Source: Oscillatoriophycideae cyanobacterium NC_groundwater_1537_Pr4_S-0.65um_50_18 (GTDB taxonomy: Bacteria; Cyanobacteriota; Cyanobacteriia; Elainellales; Elainellaceae). From it: a stretch of 64,000 bases of DNA. Positions 25,632 through 33,237 of this stretch are shown here, piece by piece; the first letter of the stretch is position 1; every line of letters begins with the position of its first letter. The stretch spans positions 37,606 to 101,605 of the forward strand of contig JACQYI010000064.1 of assembly GCA_016208305.1 (NCBI GenBank). Reading direction: 5' to 3'. The notes beneath the pieces were generated by a model that saw only the letters and a list, made by a program, of their open reading frames with translations, made no database searches and was not told the origin of the DNA. A program made the translations under genes and the position numbers.

Positions 25632-27551
25632 ATGACTGACACTATTCTTGATGTCCGCAACCTCCAGGTAGAGTTCCAGAGCGGCGATCGCTGCATCAAA
25701 GCCGTGGATGGCATTTCGTTTCAGGTGCAGCGTGGGCAAACCTTGGGAATTGTAGGCGAATCAGGATCGGGCAAATCGGTGACTTCGCTAGCGGTGATGG
25801 GGCTGGTGCCCAATCCTCCGGGCAAAGTGACTGCGGGCGAAATCTGGTTTCGGGGTATTGGCGAGGGCAATGAGGCGGTAGATCTGCGATCGCTCTCTTC
25901 TCCGCAAATGCAGAAATACCGAGGTGGAAAGGTTTCCATGATTTTTCAGGAGCCTTTGAGTTCGCTAAATCCGGTCTATACCTGCGGCTTTCAGATGACT
26001 GAGGCTTTAAGGCAGCACCATCCTGACATCTCTCCTGCCGAGGCACGACGACGGGCAATTAACCTGCTGCAAGAGGTAAAGCTGCTGCCTAGCGATCAGG
26101 TGCTAGAGCAAAATGCGCTAGAGATGTGGAGTAAAGAATCTGCGACGCCACCCTCGGAAAAGCAAATTATGCAGTGGGTGAATCAGCAGAAGCACGCGAT
26201 TTTGGAGCGTTATCCCCATGAGCTGTCGGGTGGTCAGATTCAGCGGGTGATGATTGCGATGGCCATTTCTTGCAATCCGTCTTTGCTAATTGCCGATGAG
26301 CCAACGACGGCGCTAGATGTGACTGTGCAAGCTACGATTTTGGACTTGTTGCGGGAACTGCGCGATCGCCGGGGCATGTCGATCATTTTTATCACCCACG
26401 ATCTAGGCATCATTGCCGAAATTGCTGACTCTGTAGCGGTGATGTATCAAGGCAAAATTGTCGAATATGGTTCGGTGTGGCAAATCTTCTCCAATCCGCA
26501 GCACCCCTACACTAAGGGATTGCTGGCCTGCCGCCCGCAGCCCGGTCATCGCATGAAGTACTTACCCACAGTCTCGGACTTCATGGAGGTGGTAGATATG
26601 CCCACGGGAGAGCTGCTGATCCGAGAGCGACAGATGAACCCAGAGCAGGTAATGCGCTTTAGCACAGAAATTAGCCCGGTAGAAGCTTCTCAACGGCTAA
26701 CGGAACTAGAGCAGCAATCTCCGCTGCTGGCGGTCGAGCATTTGCAAGTGCGCTATCCCGTGCGGGGCGTATTTGGACAAACCCAGCGTTATGTCATGGC
26801 GGTGAATGATGTCTCCTTTCATGTTTGTCCGGGCGAGACTCTAGGGCTAGTAGGAGAATCGGGCTGTGGCAAAACGACGCTGGCGCGCGCCCTCATCCGT
26901 TTGATCAAGCCTTCAGAAGGCAAGATCTTGTTTGATAACGTAGACATTGCCCAGCTTCCTAGACAGCAGATGCGGCGATTTCGGCGTGAGATTCAAATTA
27001 TCTTCCAAGATCCGTTTAGCTCGCTTGATCCGCGTATGACGATCGGTGCTGCCGTCATGGAGCCGCTGAAGATTCATGGAGTCGGCAACAGCCGCCGCAA
27101 TCGCCAAGAGCGGGTGATGTATCTGCTTCAACGGGTTGGTATAGAGGCTAACTGTGCCACTCGCTATCCTCACGAATTTTCGGGCGGTCAGCGGCAGCGG
27201 ATCTGTATTGCCCGTGCCCTGGCGCTAAACCCTAAATTTATTATTTGCGATGAGTCGGTGTCGGCACTAGATGTGTCGGTGCAGGCGCAGGTGCTGAACT
27301 TGCTGAAGGAGCTACAAGAAGAGTTTAAGCTGACATACATTTTCATCTCCCATGACTTGAGCGTCGTCAAGTTTATGAGCGATCGCATCATGGTGATGAA
27401 CCGAGGCAAGGTCGAAGAAATTGGGACGGCTGAGCGGATTTACCGTGAACCGCAGCAAGCCTATACGCAGCACTTGATTAATGCAATTCCGGTAGGCAGC
27501 CTGGAGGTGATACGCAATCGCCAAACCCAGCGCGGCTTTGCCGTTAACTAG
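25632..27551 (+). CDS. Fused Opp/Dpp-type ABC transporter ATPase
   Basis: 639 residues with two complete ATPase halves in one chain, equivalent to OppD-OppF (GsiA-like). Half 1: Walker A GESGSGKS, signature LSGGQIQRVMIAMA, Walker B LLIADEPTTALD. Half 2: GESGCGKT, FSGGQRQRICIARAL, FIICDESVSALD. The C-terminal motif of each half (PQHPYTKGLL, PQQAYTQHLI) is the oligopeptide-transporter signature. It should energise uptake of peptides or related solutes with permeases and a binding protein encoded elsewhere; none is adjacent. The second Walker B has Ser where Pro is usual after DE; the catalytic Glu is intact. Confidence 0.93.
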   Translation: MTDTILDVRNLQVEFQSGDRCIKAVDGISFQVQRGQTLGIVGESGSGKSVTSLAVMGLVPNPPGKVTAGEIWFRGIGEGNEAVDLRSLSSPQMQKYRGGKVSMIFQEPLSSLNPVYTCGFQMTEALRQHHPDISPAEARRRAINLLQEVKLLPSDQVLEQNALEMWSKESATPPSEKQIMQWVNQQKHAILERYPHELSGGQIQRVMIAMAISCNPSLLIADEPTTALDVTVQATILDLLRELRDRRGMSIIFITHDLGIIAEIADSVAVMYQGKIVEYGSVWQIFSNPQHPYTKGLLACRPQPGHRMKYLPTVSDFMEVVDMPTGELLIRERQMNPEQVMRFSTEISPVEASQRLTELEQQSPLLAVEHLQVRYPVRGVFGQTQRYVMAVNDVSFHVCPGETLGLVGESGCGKTTLARALIRLIKPSEGKILFDNVDIAQLPRQQMRRFRREIQIIFQDPFSSLDPRMTIGAAVMEPLKIHGVGNSRRNRQERVMYLLQRVGIEANCATRYPHEFSGGQRQRICIARALALNPKFIICDESVSALDVSVQAQVLNLLKELQEEFKLTYIFISHDLSVVKFMSDRIMVMNRGKVEEIGTAERIYREPQQAYTQHLINAIPVGSLEVIRNRQTQRGFAVN

Positions 27552-27597
27552 AGTCTGTAAATCTCTTGCGCGCACTGTAACCCTTCGATCGGCATTG

Positions 27598-27625
27598 GGG
27601 ATTTGTGGCGCGATTCACAAATCCC
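27598..27625. repeat. Palindrome with CCCTAAAAGCT tail, copy 1
   Basis: GGGATTTGTG (27598-27607) and CACAAATCCC (27616-27625) form a 10-bp stem around GCGCGATT, followed by TAAAAGCTGAG. It lies between convergent genes and may terminate both. A related palindrome with the same downstream tail is at 39795-39814. Confidence 0.65.
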
Positions 27626-27647
27626 TAAAAGCTGAGAGGGTGCAGAC

Positions 27648-29339
27648 CTAACTAGGCTTTGCCCACCAAGCTAGCGCATAATCTTGGGTTGGCTCGTTGA
27701 CGCGATCTCCATACACCACCCGCAGCTTATAGCGTCCGGTAGATGGAATGGAGTAAAAGATGTGTTCAACGCTATCGACCTTGCTGACAGAAGCGGTGAG
27801 ACTTTTTGAGGTGCGGCTGGCATCGGCAGGCATAAGGTAAAGATTTAAATCGTTTAAGCCCTTGTCCTCGAAGGTTTCACCTGCATCAAAAGCTTCATTG
27901 CCGTTGCGGTCGGTTAACTCTACCCGACGATTCCAAGCCAGCGTTGCAGCGATCGCACTACCCTGCTGCAAAGGCTGCTCAAACAGATAGTCTCGGTATT
28001 TGGGCATGTCTTCCGCATTGCCGACCTGGTTAAAATCCCAGGCGATCGCTGGAACGGGCTGCTCGTCACTCCATTCACCGGGGCTAAACTGCTGATAGGC
28101 GCGATAGGCGTTGAGGTGTCCGGTGCCCATTTGCGCATCTAGCGGAATCTCTGGATCGGCATAGGCATCTGACTCTAACCAGCTTTTGTTGCCCAAATCC
28201 AGCAGGGTACGGCTCATGCCTAAGCGCAAGCCATCGCCTCTGTCCTGCACCTTATCAGCTGAGTTCATTAGCACTGCTTTCATTACCTCCTGGCGACGCG
28301 CTTCTAGACCCCAATGCTGAATTGATTTGTCTTTTAGCGCCTTACGAATGGAGGCATCGCCAAACTCTTGCAGCAGCGCCAGTGTTGCCGTGACATGGGG
28401 TGAGGCAAAGCTGGTGCCGCCTGTGTCAGGAGCCGTAACTGTGCCATCCGGTGCCAGTGTGGTGATGGCACGTCCGGGAGCCACCAAAACCACCGATCGC
28501 CGATCGCCCACGTTGCGTTCGGTCGCTGGATCTCGTCCGATCACCATCGTGGGCGTGCTGCCCAAACTAAAAAAATCGACTTTGGTGAACTTGCCGTCGA
28601 TCGGCATGGAGTTGGCGATCGTCATGCCGTTAAAGGTGTCTGTAGGAATGGGAAAACCGCCTCTGCCCTGGTTGCCAGAAATGGAATACAGCACGTTATG
28701 CACTCTGGCTGACCAATCGACACATTGAGTGAGCAGCGCATTGCCATCTAGTACGGCATCGGGACGCGGATCGCGGTTGAGCGATTCCCCAAAGCTAAAG
28801 TTAATGGCGCGCACATCGCCACCGTTTTGCAGGGCGATCGTTTGGCTGGCGAGGCATTCTTGTGTCTGACCGCTGCGCTGCTCAGAGCCGACGCCCGCCG
28901 AGTAGAGGATGGCATCGGGTGCGACCCCCCGCACCGTTTTGTCGCGGCTCACCATAATGCTGGCAACGCGGGCGGCATGGTCATCTACCCCTTCATTGGC
29001 AGTAGCGACAGACTCTCCAGTAAACAGCCTGCCGATGTGAAGCGATCGATTATTGACAGCGGCTTTGTCTAACCCAAAGAGTGCCGGACGACCGATTTCG
29101 ACCTGACCGATGGCGATTTTTCGTCCTGTAAGGCTGTAGGGCGCATCTTGCAAACGGTAGGCATCAATGCCGTTTTCGCCTGCGGAATCCATGAGCGCCA
29201 GTCCTGGCAAACTCACCAAGGTTAGAGGCAGGGCTAGCAGCAGGGGAAGCATCCATGACATTAACCATGACAGCGCTAACCCGCTCAGCCCGCTCATCAG
29301 TCGCTTGATCGTTTTCCATCGCAGCTTTACCAGGGGCAT
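27648..29339 (-). CDS. Subtilisin-like S8 serine peptidase, membrane-anchored or secreted
   Basis: 563 residues from ATG 29339; an in-frame TTG upstream would add 24. A basic segment and hydrophobic stretch (LALSWLMSWMLPLLLALPL) give a signal peptide or anchor. The S8 domain has the His in DDHAARVASI, oxyanion Asn in SISGNQG, and Ser in GGTSFASPHV. At the position of the catalytic Asp (usually V-I-D-T-G) the sequence reads IAIGQVEIGRP, so a Glu appears to stand in. A C-terminal beta-sandwich follows the catalytic domain. Convergent with the transporter ATPase gene. Function could be processing of envelope proteins. Confidence 0.85.
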   Translation of the reverse strand: MPLVKLRWKTIKRLMSGLSGLALSWLMSWMLPLLLALPLTLVSLPGLALMDSAGENGIDAYRLQDAPYSLTGRKIAIGQVEIGRPALFGLDKAAVNNRSLHIGRLFTGESVATANEGVDDHAARVASIMVSRDKTVRGVAPDAILYSAGVGSEQRSGQTQECLASQTIALQNGGDVRAINFSFGESLNRDPRPDAVLDGNALLTQCVDWSARVHNVLYSISGNQGRGGFPIPTDTFNGMTIANSMPIDGKFTKVDFFSLGSTPTMVIGRDPATERNVGDRRSVVLVAPGRAITTLAPDGTVTAPDTGGTSFASPHVTATLALLQEFGDASIRKALKDKSIQHWGLEARRQEVMKAVLMNSADKVQDRGDGLRLGMSRTLLDLGNKSWLESDAYADPEIPLDAQMGTGHLNAYRAYQQFSPGEWSDEQPVPAIAWDFNQVGNAEDMPKYRDYLFEQPLQQGSAIAATLAWNRRVELTDRNGNEAFDAGETFEDKGLNDLNLYLMPADASRTSKSLTASVSKVDSVEHIFYSIPSTGRYKLRVVYGDRVNEPTQDYALAWWAKPS

Positions 29340-29510
29340 AAGGACAAATTTCCGTAAATTTCTGATGGACTTGTATGTTCCAATGGAATGAGGTGCGATC
29401 GCGTAATTCAACCTTGAAACATACTTTGTTACACTGAATACAATTTAATTAGATCCGCAGTTAGACCCGGCACACCGAATCACAAGACAGGACGCAGGAG
29501 AGCACAAGCT

Positions 29511-30233
29511 ATGGCACAGACTCAGTTACAGACATCCGCATCGCAAAAACCCATCGTGGTTGCCCCATCTATCCTATCAGCAGATTTTAGCCGCTTAGGA
29601 GAAGAGATTAAGGCTGTAGATGCTGCGGGTGCAGATTGGATTCATGTGGATGTGATGGATGGTCGCTTCGTTCCTAACATCACGATCGGCCCCCTGATTG
29701 TCGAGGCCATTCGCCCCTGCACCCAGAAGCCTCTGGATGTGCATCTGATGATTGTGGAACCGGAAAAATATGTTGCCGACTTTGCCAAAGCAGGCGCAGA
29801 CCATATCTACGTCCACGCTGAGCATAATGCCTCGCCTCACCTGCACCGCACCTTGGGGCAAATCAAGGAGTTGGGTAAGCTGGCGGGTGTGGTGCTCAAT
29901 CCGGGTAGCCCCCTAGAGCTAATCGAGAATGTGCTGGATCTGTGCGATTTAGTGCTGATTATGAGCGTCAACCCTGGCTTTGGTGGTCAGAGTTTTATTC
30001 CAACAATGGTGCCTAAGATTCGTAAGCTGCGCGCCATGTGCGATGAGCGAGGTCTAGATCCCTGGATTGAGGTGGATGGTGGCCTGAAGGTGAACAACAC
30101 CTGGCAAGTTTTGGAAGCGGGAGCCAATGCGATCGTCGCAGGTTCGGCAGTGTTTAATGCGGCTGACTATGCCACGGCGATCGAGGGCATTCGCAACAGC
30201 AAGCGTCCGGCTCCAGAACTGGCTGCGGTTTAA
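29511..30233 (+). CDS. rpe: Ribulose-phosphate 3-epimerase
   Basis: 240 residues. Classical TIM-barrel motifs: [46 protein letters not shown], and EVDGGL near the phosphate site. Interconverts ribulose-5-P and xylulose-5-P in the Calvin cycle and pentose phosphate pathway. Complete, with its own terminator at 30250-30286. Confidence 0.96.
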   Translation: MAQTQLQTSASQKPIVVAPSILSADFSRLGEEIKAVDAAGADWIHVDVMDGRFVPNITIGPLIVEAIRPCTQKPLDVHLMIVEPEKYVADFAKAGADHIYVHAEHNASPHLHRTLGQIKELGKLAGVVLNPGSPLELIENVLDLCDLVLIMSVNPGFGGQSFIPTMVPKIRKLRAMCDERGLDPWIEVDGGLKVNNTWQVLEAGANAIVAGSAVFNAADYATAIEGIRNSKRPAPELAAV

Positions 30234-30249
30234 GGTCTAGCTTTCCAGT

Positions 30250-30286
30250 AAAACAGGGGTGCATGAATTTGCATCCCTGTTTTTTA
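30250..30286 (+). terminator. Rho-independent terminator of rpe
   Basis: AAAACAGGGGTGCA (30250-30263) pairs with 30270-30283 (one wobble), loop TGAATT, then a T run. Confidence 0.85.
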
Positions 30287-30402
30287 TTGCTGCCCTGAAG
30301 CTGGTTAAGCTTGTGGCAGAACTATGGCAGAGGTCAATTCTGGGCTGAACTTGAGCGCTAAACTTGAGCAAAGTTCCTAGGGCTAATGAAGGAGCAATCT
30401 GC

Positions 30403-30696
30403 ATGAAAACGTTTGAGGAAGTTAAGCAGTGTTTAATCCAAATTAAGCCCAAATTGCAGCAAATTTATCAGGTGACGGAGTTGGGCATCTTTGGCTCTTA
30501 TGCTCGCCAAGAGCAGACTGAAGAGAGCGATGTAGATGTTTTGATTGACTATGATCAGGCTCCAACTTTATTTAAGCTGGTAGAGCTACGGGAGGATTTA
30601 AGCAAAGTATTGGAAATGAAGGTCGATCTTGTGACCAAAAATGGATTAAAGCCAAGAATGCGCGATCGCATTCTGTCTGAGGTTGTTTATCTATGA
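30403..30696 (+). CDS. mntA: MNT-type nucleotidyltransferase (antitoxin-like)
   Basis: 97 residues from the ATG preceded by GAAGGAG; an upstream TTG lacks support. The minimal nucleotidyltransferase motif GSxxR...SDxDV is intact (IFGSYARQEQTEESDVDVLID). MntA proteins pair with HEPN (HepT) toxins and neutralise them by AMPylating a conserved tyrosine. The HepT partner normally overlaps the stop codon. Here an overlapping ATGA leads only into a broken remnant (next feature), so this looks like an orphan antitoxin. Confidence 0.88.
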   Translation: MKTFEEVKQCLIQIKPKLQQIYQVTELGIFGSYARQEQTEESDVDVLIDYDQAPTLFKLVELREDLSKVLEMKVDLVTKNGLKPRMRDRILSEVVYL

Positions 30697-30781
30697 CTCA
30701 TGCAGTTTGGCAACGGTTCAAGAGGGCTTGCCACTGTTAAAGGCTGTGATTGTTGAGATCGCAGATATTCATGGCTGTTGA
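30693..30781 (+). pseudogene. Remnant of HEPN (HepT) toxin gene
   Basis: The start codon overlaps the mntA stop (ATGA), as in intact mntA-hepT pairs. The frame reads MTHAVWQ and stops after 15 codons. From 30719 another frame reads QEGLPLLKAVIVEIADI before a stop. HepT proteins end with V-W-(about six residues)-LP-L-(K/E)...I. If one lost base near 30714-30718 is restored, both parts join into that C-terminus. The body of the toxin, including the RxxxxH active site, is missing. Confidence 0.55.
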
Positions 30782-30792
30782 TGTGGATATGA

Positions 30793-31011
30793 TCAAACTG
30801 GTGGAAGATTTAGGGCAGCAATCGTCCCTTCCCAGATACGATTGGGCGGGTCAAACACCAAAACATGCTCGGCTTCTGGATTCAGCCGTTGCAGAATGCG
30901 CAGATATTCCTCAGCTTGCCCCCGTGACCGGAATCGAGCCACAACAATTCGCTGCATATGGGGCAGCAAACGAATAATGCACCAAGGATGAAGGCGATCG
31001 AAGTAGGTCAT
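30793..31011 (-). CDS. Conserved short cyanobacterial protein, unknown
   Basis: 72 residues: MTYFDRLHPWCIIRLLPHMQ followed by VVARFRSRGQAEEYLRILQR and a VLVFDPP ending. Strongly protein-like, and similar in my recollection to a family of about 70 residues in many cyanobacteria, probably a small alpha/beta fold. No function can be given. It runs against the toxin remnant. Confidence 0.65.
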   Translation of the reverse strand: MTYFDRLHPWCIIRLLPHMQRIVVARFRSRGQAEEYLRILQRLNPEAEHVLVFDPPNRIWEGTIAALNLPPV

Positions 31012-31087
31012 AAGGGCGGCTCTGGTTTAGGATTTAAGGCAGGACAAAGCGGTGGTGAGTAAAACACTCATCACGCGACCGTTCTAA

Positions 31088-31121
31088 TTAGGCGCTGGGG
31101 CGACTTAGGCGCTGGGGCGAC
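31088..31121. repeat. Perfect 17-bp tandem duplication
   Basis: TTAGGCGCTGGGGCGAC occurs twice head to tail. Just upstream, 31051-31074 is a near-perfect 9-bp inverted repeat (GTGGTGAGT / ACTCATCAC). Both lie between the divergent genes at 31011 and 31238. Confidence 0.8.
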
Positions 31122-31237
31122 ATTCTCCGCCTAGAAGGCTGATTGAATGCCGACAATCACTCAATTTCTATCTGTGAATCATCTTGCCATGAACCATCTC
31201 TTACGTCAATCTGTCGCGAGGATTTGTCGCTATCGTC

Positions 31238-31483
31238 ATGGCTGAAGACAGACAACCGAAAGCGGGTGAATCACCGTTAAAGCAGTTGAGAGAGAAAGCA
31301 GGGCTAACCCAAGAAGAATTATCTAGACGGTGTGGCATTCCTCTTCGCACCTATCAGCGGTGGGAATCGGGTGAATCAGCCGCTAGACCCAACATCCCAC
31401 AGGTCAAAGCCTTGTGTCGGGAGTTAAAAATTGCGATCGAAGAGTTGCCCGATGAGTTTGGGCCAGGAGGACGATCGCGTTAG
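31238..31483 (+). CDS. XRE-family helix-turn-helix regulator
   Basis: 81 residues; the HTH is at about 12-66 (LKQLREKAGLTQEELSRRCG, then TYQRWESGES). It is the minimal Cro/C1-type fold with no effector domain. Such proteins often control toxin-antitoxin or phage loci. The gene is not preceded by a strong Shine-Dalgarno; nearest partner genes are unknown or degraded. Confidence 0.85.
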   Translation: MAEDRQPKAGESPLKQLREKAGLTQEELSRRCGIPLRTYQRWESGESAARPNIPQVKALCRELKIAIEELPDEFGPGGRSR

Positions 31484-31617
31484 CCTTGGCAGCCTGATTT
31501 GGCAGCTTGATTTGAAATAAACCCCAGCGTAGGAAAAGCCGACTGCGCTTATGAACGAACCGATCGCTTTTCGCTTGTTAGCATAGATAAGCACCGCTAA
31601 CGGTGGGCTGCTAGCTC

Positions 31618-31935
31618 ATGAGCAAAACTCAACCAGCAAAACGCGATCGCGTAGCGCAACACCCGCCCAAAATTATCAAAACCTTTGAATCAGCTATGGC
31701 ACCGACAAAAATCAGAAAAACCCCTGGAATCTGCAATGGAGCTGCCTGCATCGGTCGGACACAAGTCCCAGTCTGGCAATTAATCGCTTTGTCTTCTCAA
31801 GGCTGCTCCGATGCCAACCTGCTCAGCGATTACCCCCAGTTGACACGAGATGACCTAAAAGCTGCCCGCACCTATTACGCTCAGAACCCAGACGAAATTG
31901 ATGAGGCGATCGCGGCTGAAAACTCAGAGGAGTAG
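31618..31935 (+). CDS. DUF433-domain protein (antitoxin-like)
   Basis: 105 residues. The DUF433 core is at about 33-100: GICNGAACIGRTQVPVWQLI, QGCSDANLLSDYPQLTRDDL and a final YAQNPDEIDEAI. DUF433 is a small winged/ribbon helix fold found as antitoxin of DUF5615 (PIN-like) toxins. No such toxin lies downstream, so this is an orphan. The GRTQVPVW form is slightly divergent from the usual GTRIPV. Confidence 0.8.
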   Translation: MSKTQPAKRDRVAQHPPKIIKTFESAMAPTKIRKTPGICNGAACIGRTQVPVWQLIALSSQGCSDANLLSDYPQLTRDDLKAARTYYAQNPDEIDEAIAAENSEE

Positions 31936-32005
31936 GTTTTCAAAAGGATGATTGTTACTCCAGCGATAGGTGTGAAAGTCGCGGCGATCGCCAGAATCTT
32001 TTGCG

Positions 32006-32914
32006 CTATTGCGTGATTGCTTTCTCGACGTTCTCGATTACGGGCAGAAAGCTGAGTTTCAGTGCCTCTTTAGCAGAAAACCGACCCATGAGTCCGTAGC
32101 TCACCAATCCCGCATATTCGTACATTACCATTTTGGCTCTAGCGCCCTGGCTCAAGTTTGGCGAACCCGAACTCGCCACAGGAATGACGGTAAAGCCAAA
32201 ATTTTGAAATGTGAGCTGCGATCGCAGCATATGGGGCGCATCAGTCACCAGCAAAATGCGTTTGATGCCTTGGGGCTTCAGCACATCCGCCGTAAACTTC
32301 GCATTCTCATAGGTGGTACGCGAACAGCCTTCTCCGGATAGATCTTGGTCAGGAATGCCTCTGCTGTGGAGCTGCTGCACCATTCTGGGCGCATCCCAGA
32401 TGCCGCTAGTAAAAATAATCGGCGCTCTTTTCTCTTCCCATAGCTTAGCGGCCACCTCGACGCGTGAAGGCGAGAGCGACTCTCCCCGTCCTAGCACCAC
32501 AACGGCATCGGCAACCTTGCCAGAATCTTGGGGAATCTGCTTGACCAAAACGGTTTCGGCCAGCCGAATGGTAGGAGGAAAAAGCACTGTGAGATAGACC
32601 AACGCTGAAGCACAGACGAGCAGCCGCAGTGGACGACGACCCAACCGACGCGGAATGAAGCTCAGCAACTGAAACAAGATGACAAACACAGGCATTACCA
32701 AAAGCGGCTCCGTCAACCAGTGAGACAGTAACCCTTTCGTCGAAAGCCATTCGCTTAGCCAATTACCCGCACGCACCGCACAGGCGGATGAGTCTATCAT
32801 GGAGGCGAAAAGCATAGAGGCTAGAAGCATAGAGTTGTCCTCTGCTAACGATAAACATACGCCCTCCATCATCAAGACGAGCATAACAAAGCTGACGTTG
32901 AAGAATTGTTGCAA
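32006..32914 (-). CDS. YdcF/ElyC-type DUF218 membrane protein
   Basis: 302 residues at the longest; the N-terminal 40 residues are Met/Ser-rich and the true start may be an internal Met. Two membrane helices (LLVMPVFVILFQLLSFIP and LLVCASALVYLTVLF) precede a DUF218 domain: DAVVVLGRGES, PIIFTSG, SRTTYENAKFTADVL, LLVTDAPHMLRSQLTF. This family includes ElyC/SanA proteins linked to envelope and peptidoglycan-lipid homeostasis. Substrate unknown. Confidence 0.85.
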   Translation of the reverse strand: MQQFFNVSFVMLVLMMEGVCLSLAEDNSMLLASMLFASMIDSSACAVRAGNWLSEWLSTKGLLSHWLTEPLLVMPVFVILFQLLSFIPRRLGRRPLRLLVCASALVYLTVLFPPTIRLAETVLVKQIPQDSGKVADAVVVLGRGESLSPSRVEVAAKLWEEKRAPIIFTSGIWDAPRMVQQLHSRGIPDQDLSGEGCSRTTYENAKFTADVLKPQGIKRILLVTDAPHMLRSQLTFQNFGFTVIPVASSGSPNLSQGARAKMVMYEYAGLVSYGLMGRFSAKEALKLSFLPVIENVEKAITQ

Positions 32915-33151
32915 GGCTGCCGCTAGAGCATGAAGAATCTGTAAAGATTCGTTGCAGACGGCGATTCAGCTCAAAACACTGAAAACGGTATACCAGCAAA
33001 CTTTTAGCCCGATTGAGGCCAAGAATATGTTAAAATTCTGGGTAAGAGTAAGCACATTTCTAGCCCTGTCTTGCTGAATGTTCTGAGACAAAACACAACG
33101 GGATTTAGCAGCACCTGATGGTCTCTCTTCTCCAAGGCGATCGGCTGAAAA

Positions 33152-33193
33152 GTTAGCCATAAAACCTCAGCTTTTTAGAGGTTTTGAGCTAAC
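33152..33193 (+). promoter_or_regulatory. Hairpin in gyrA leader
   Basis: GTTAGC + AAAACCTC (33152-33168, with CAT between) pairs with GAGGTTTT + GCTAAC (33178-33193, with GA between): 14 base pairs around an asymmetric internal loop and a 9-base terminal loop. It ends 44 bases before the gyrA start codon. Confidence 0.6.
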
Positions 33194-33237
33194 CTTTCGT
33201 AATCAATAAAGTCTTCTAACTACTTGTCTTAACTACT

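Noticed and set aside
32763..33160. Two short minus-strand frames upstream of the YdcF-like gene
   Set aside because: They overlap each other and the start of a real gene, and lack protein features.
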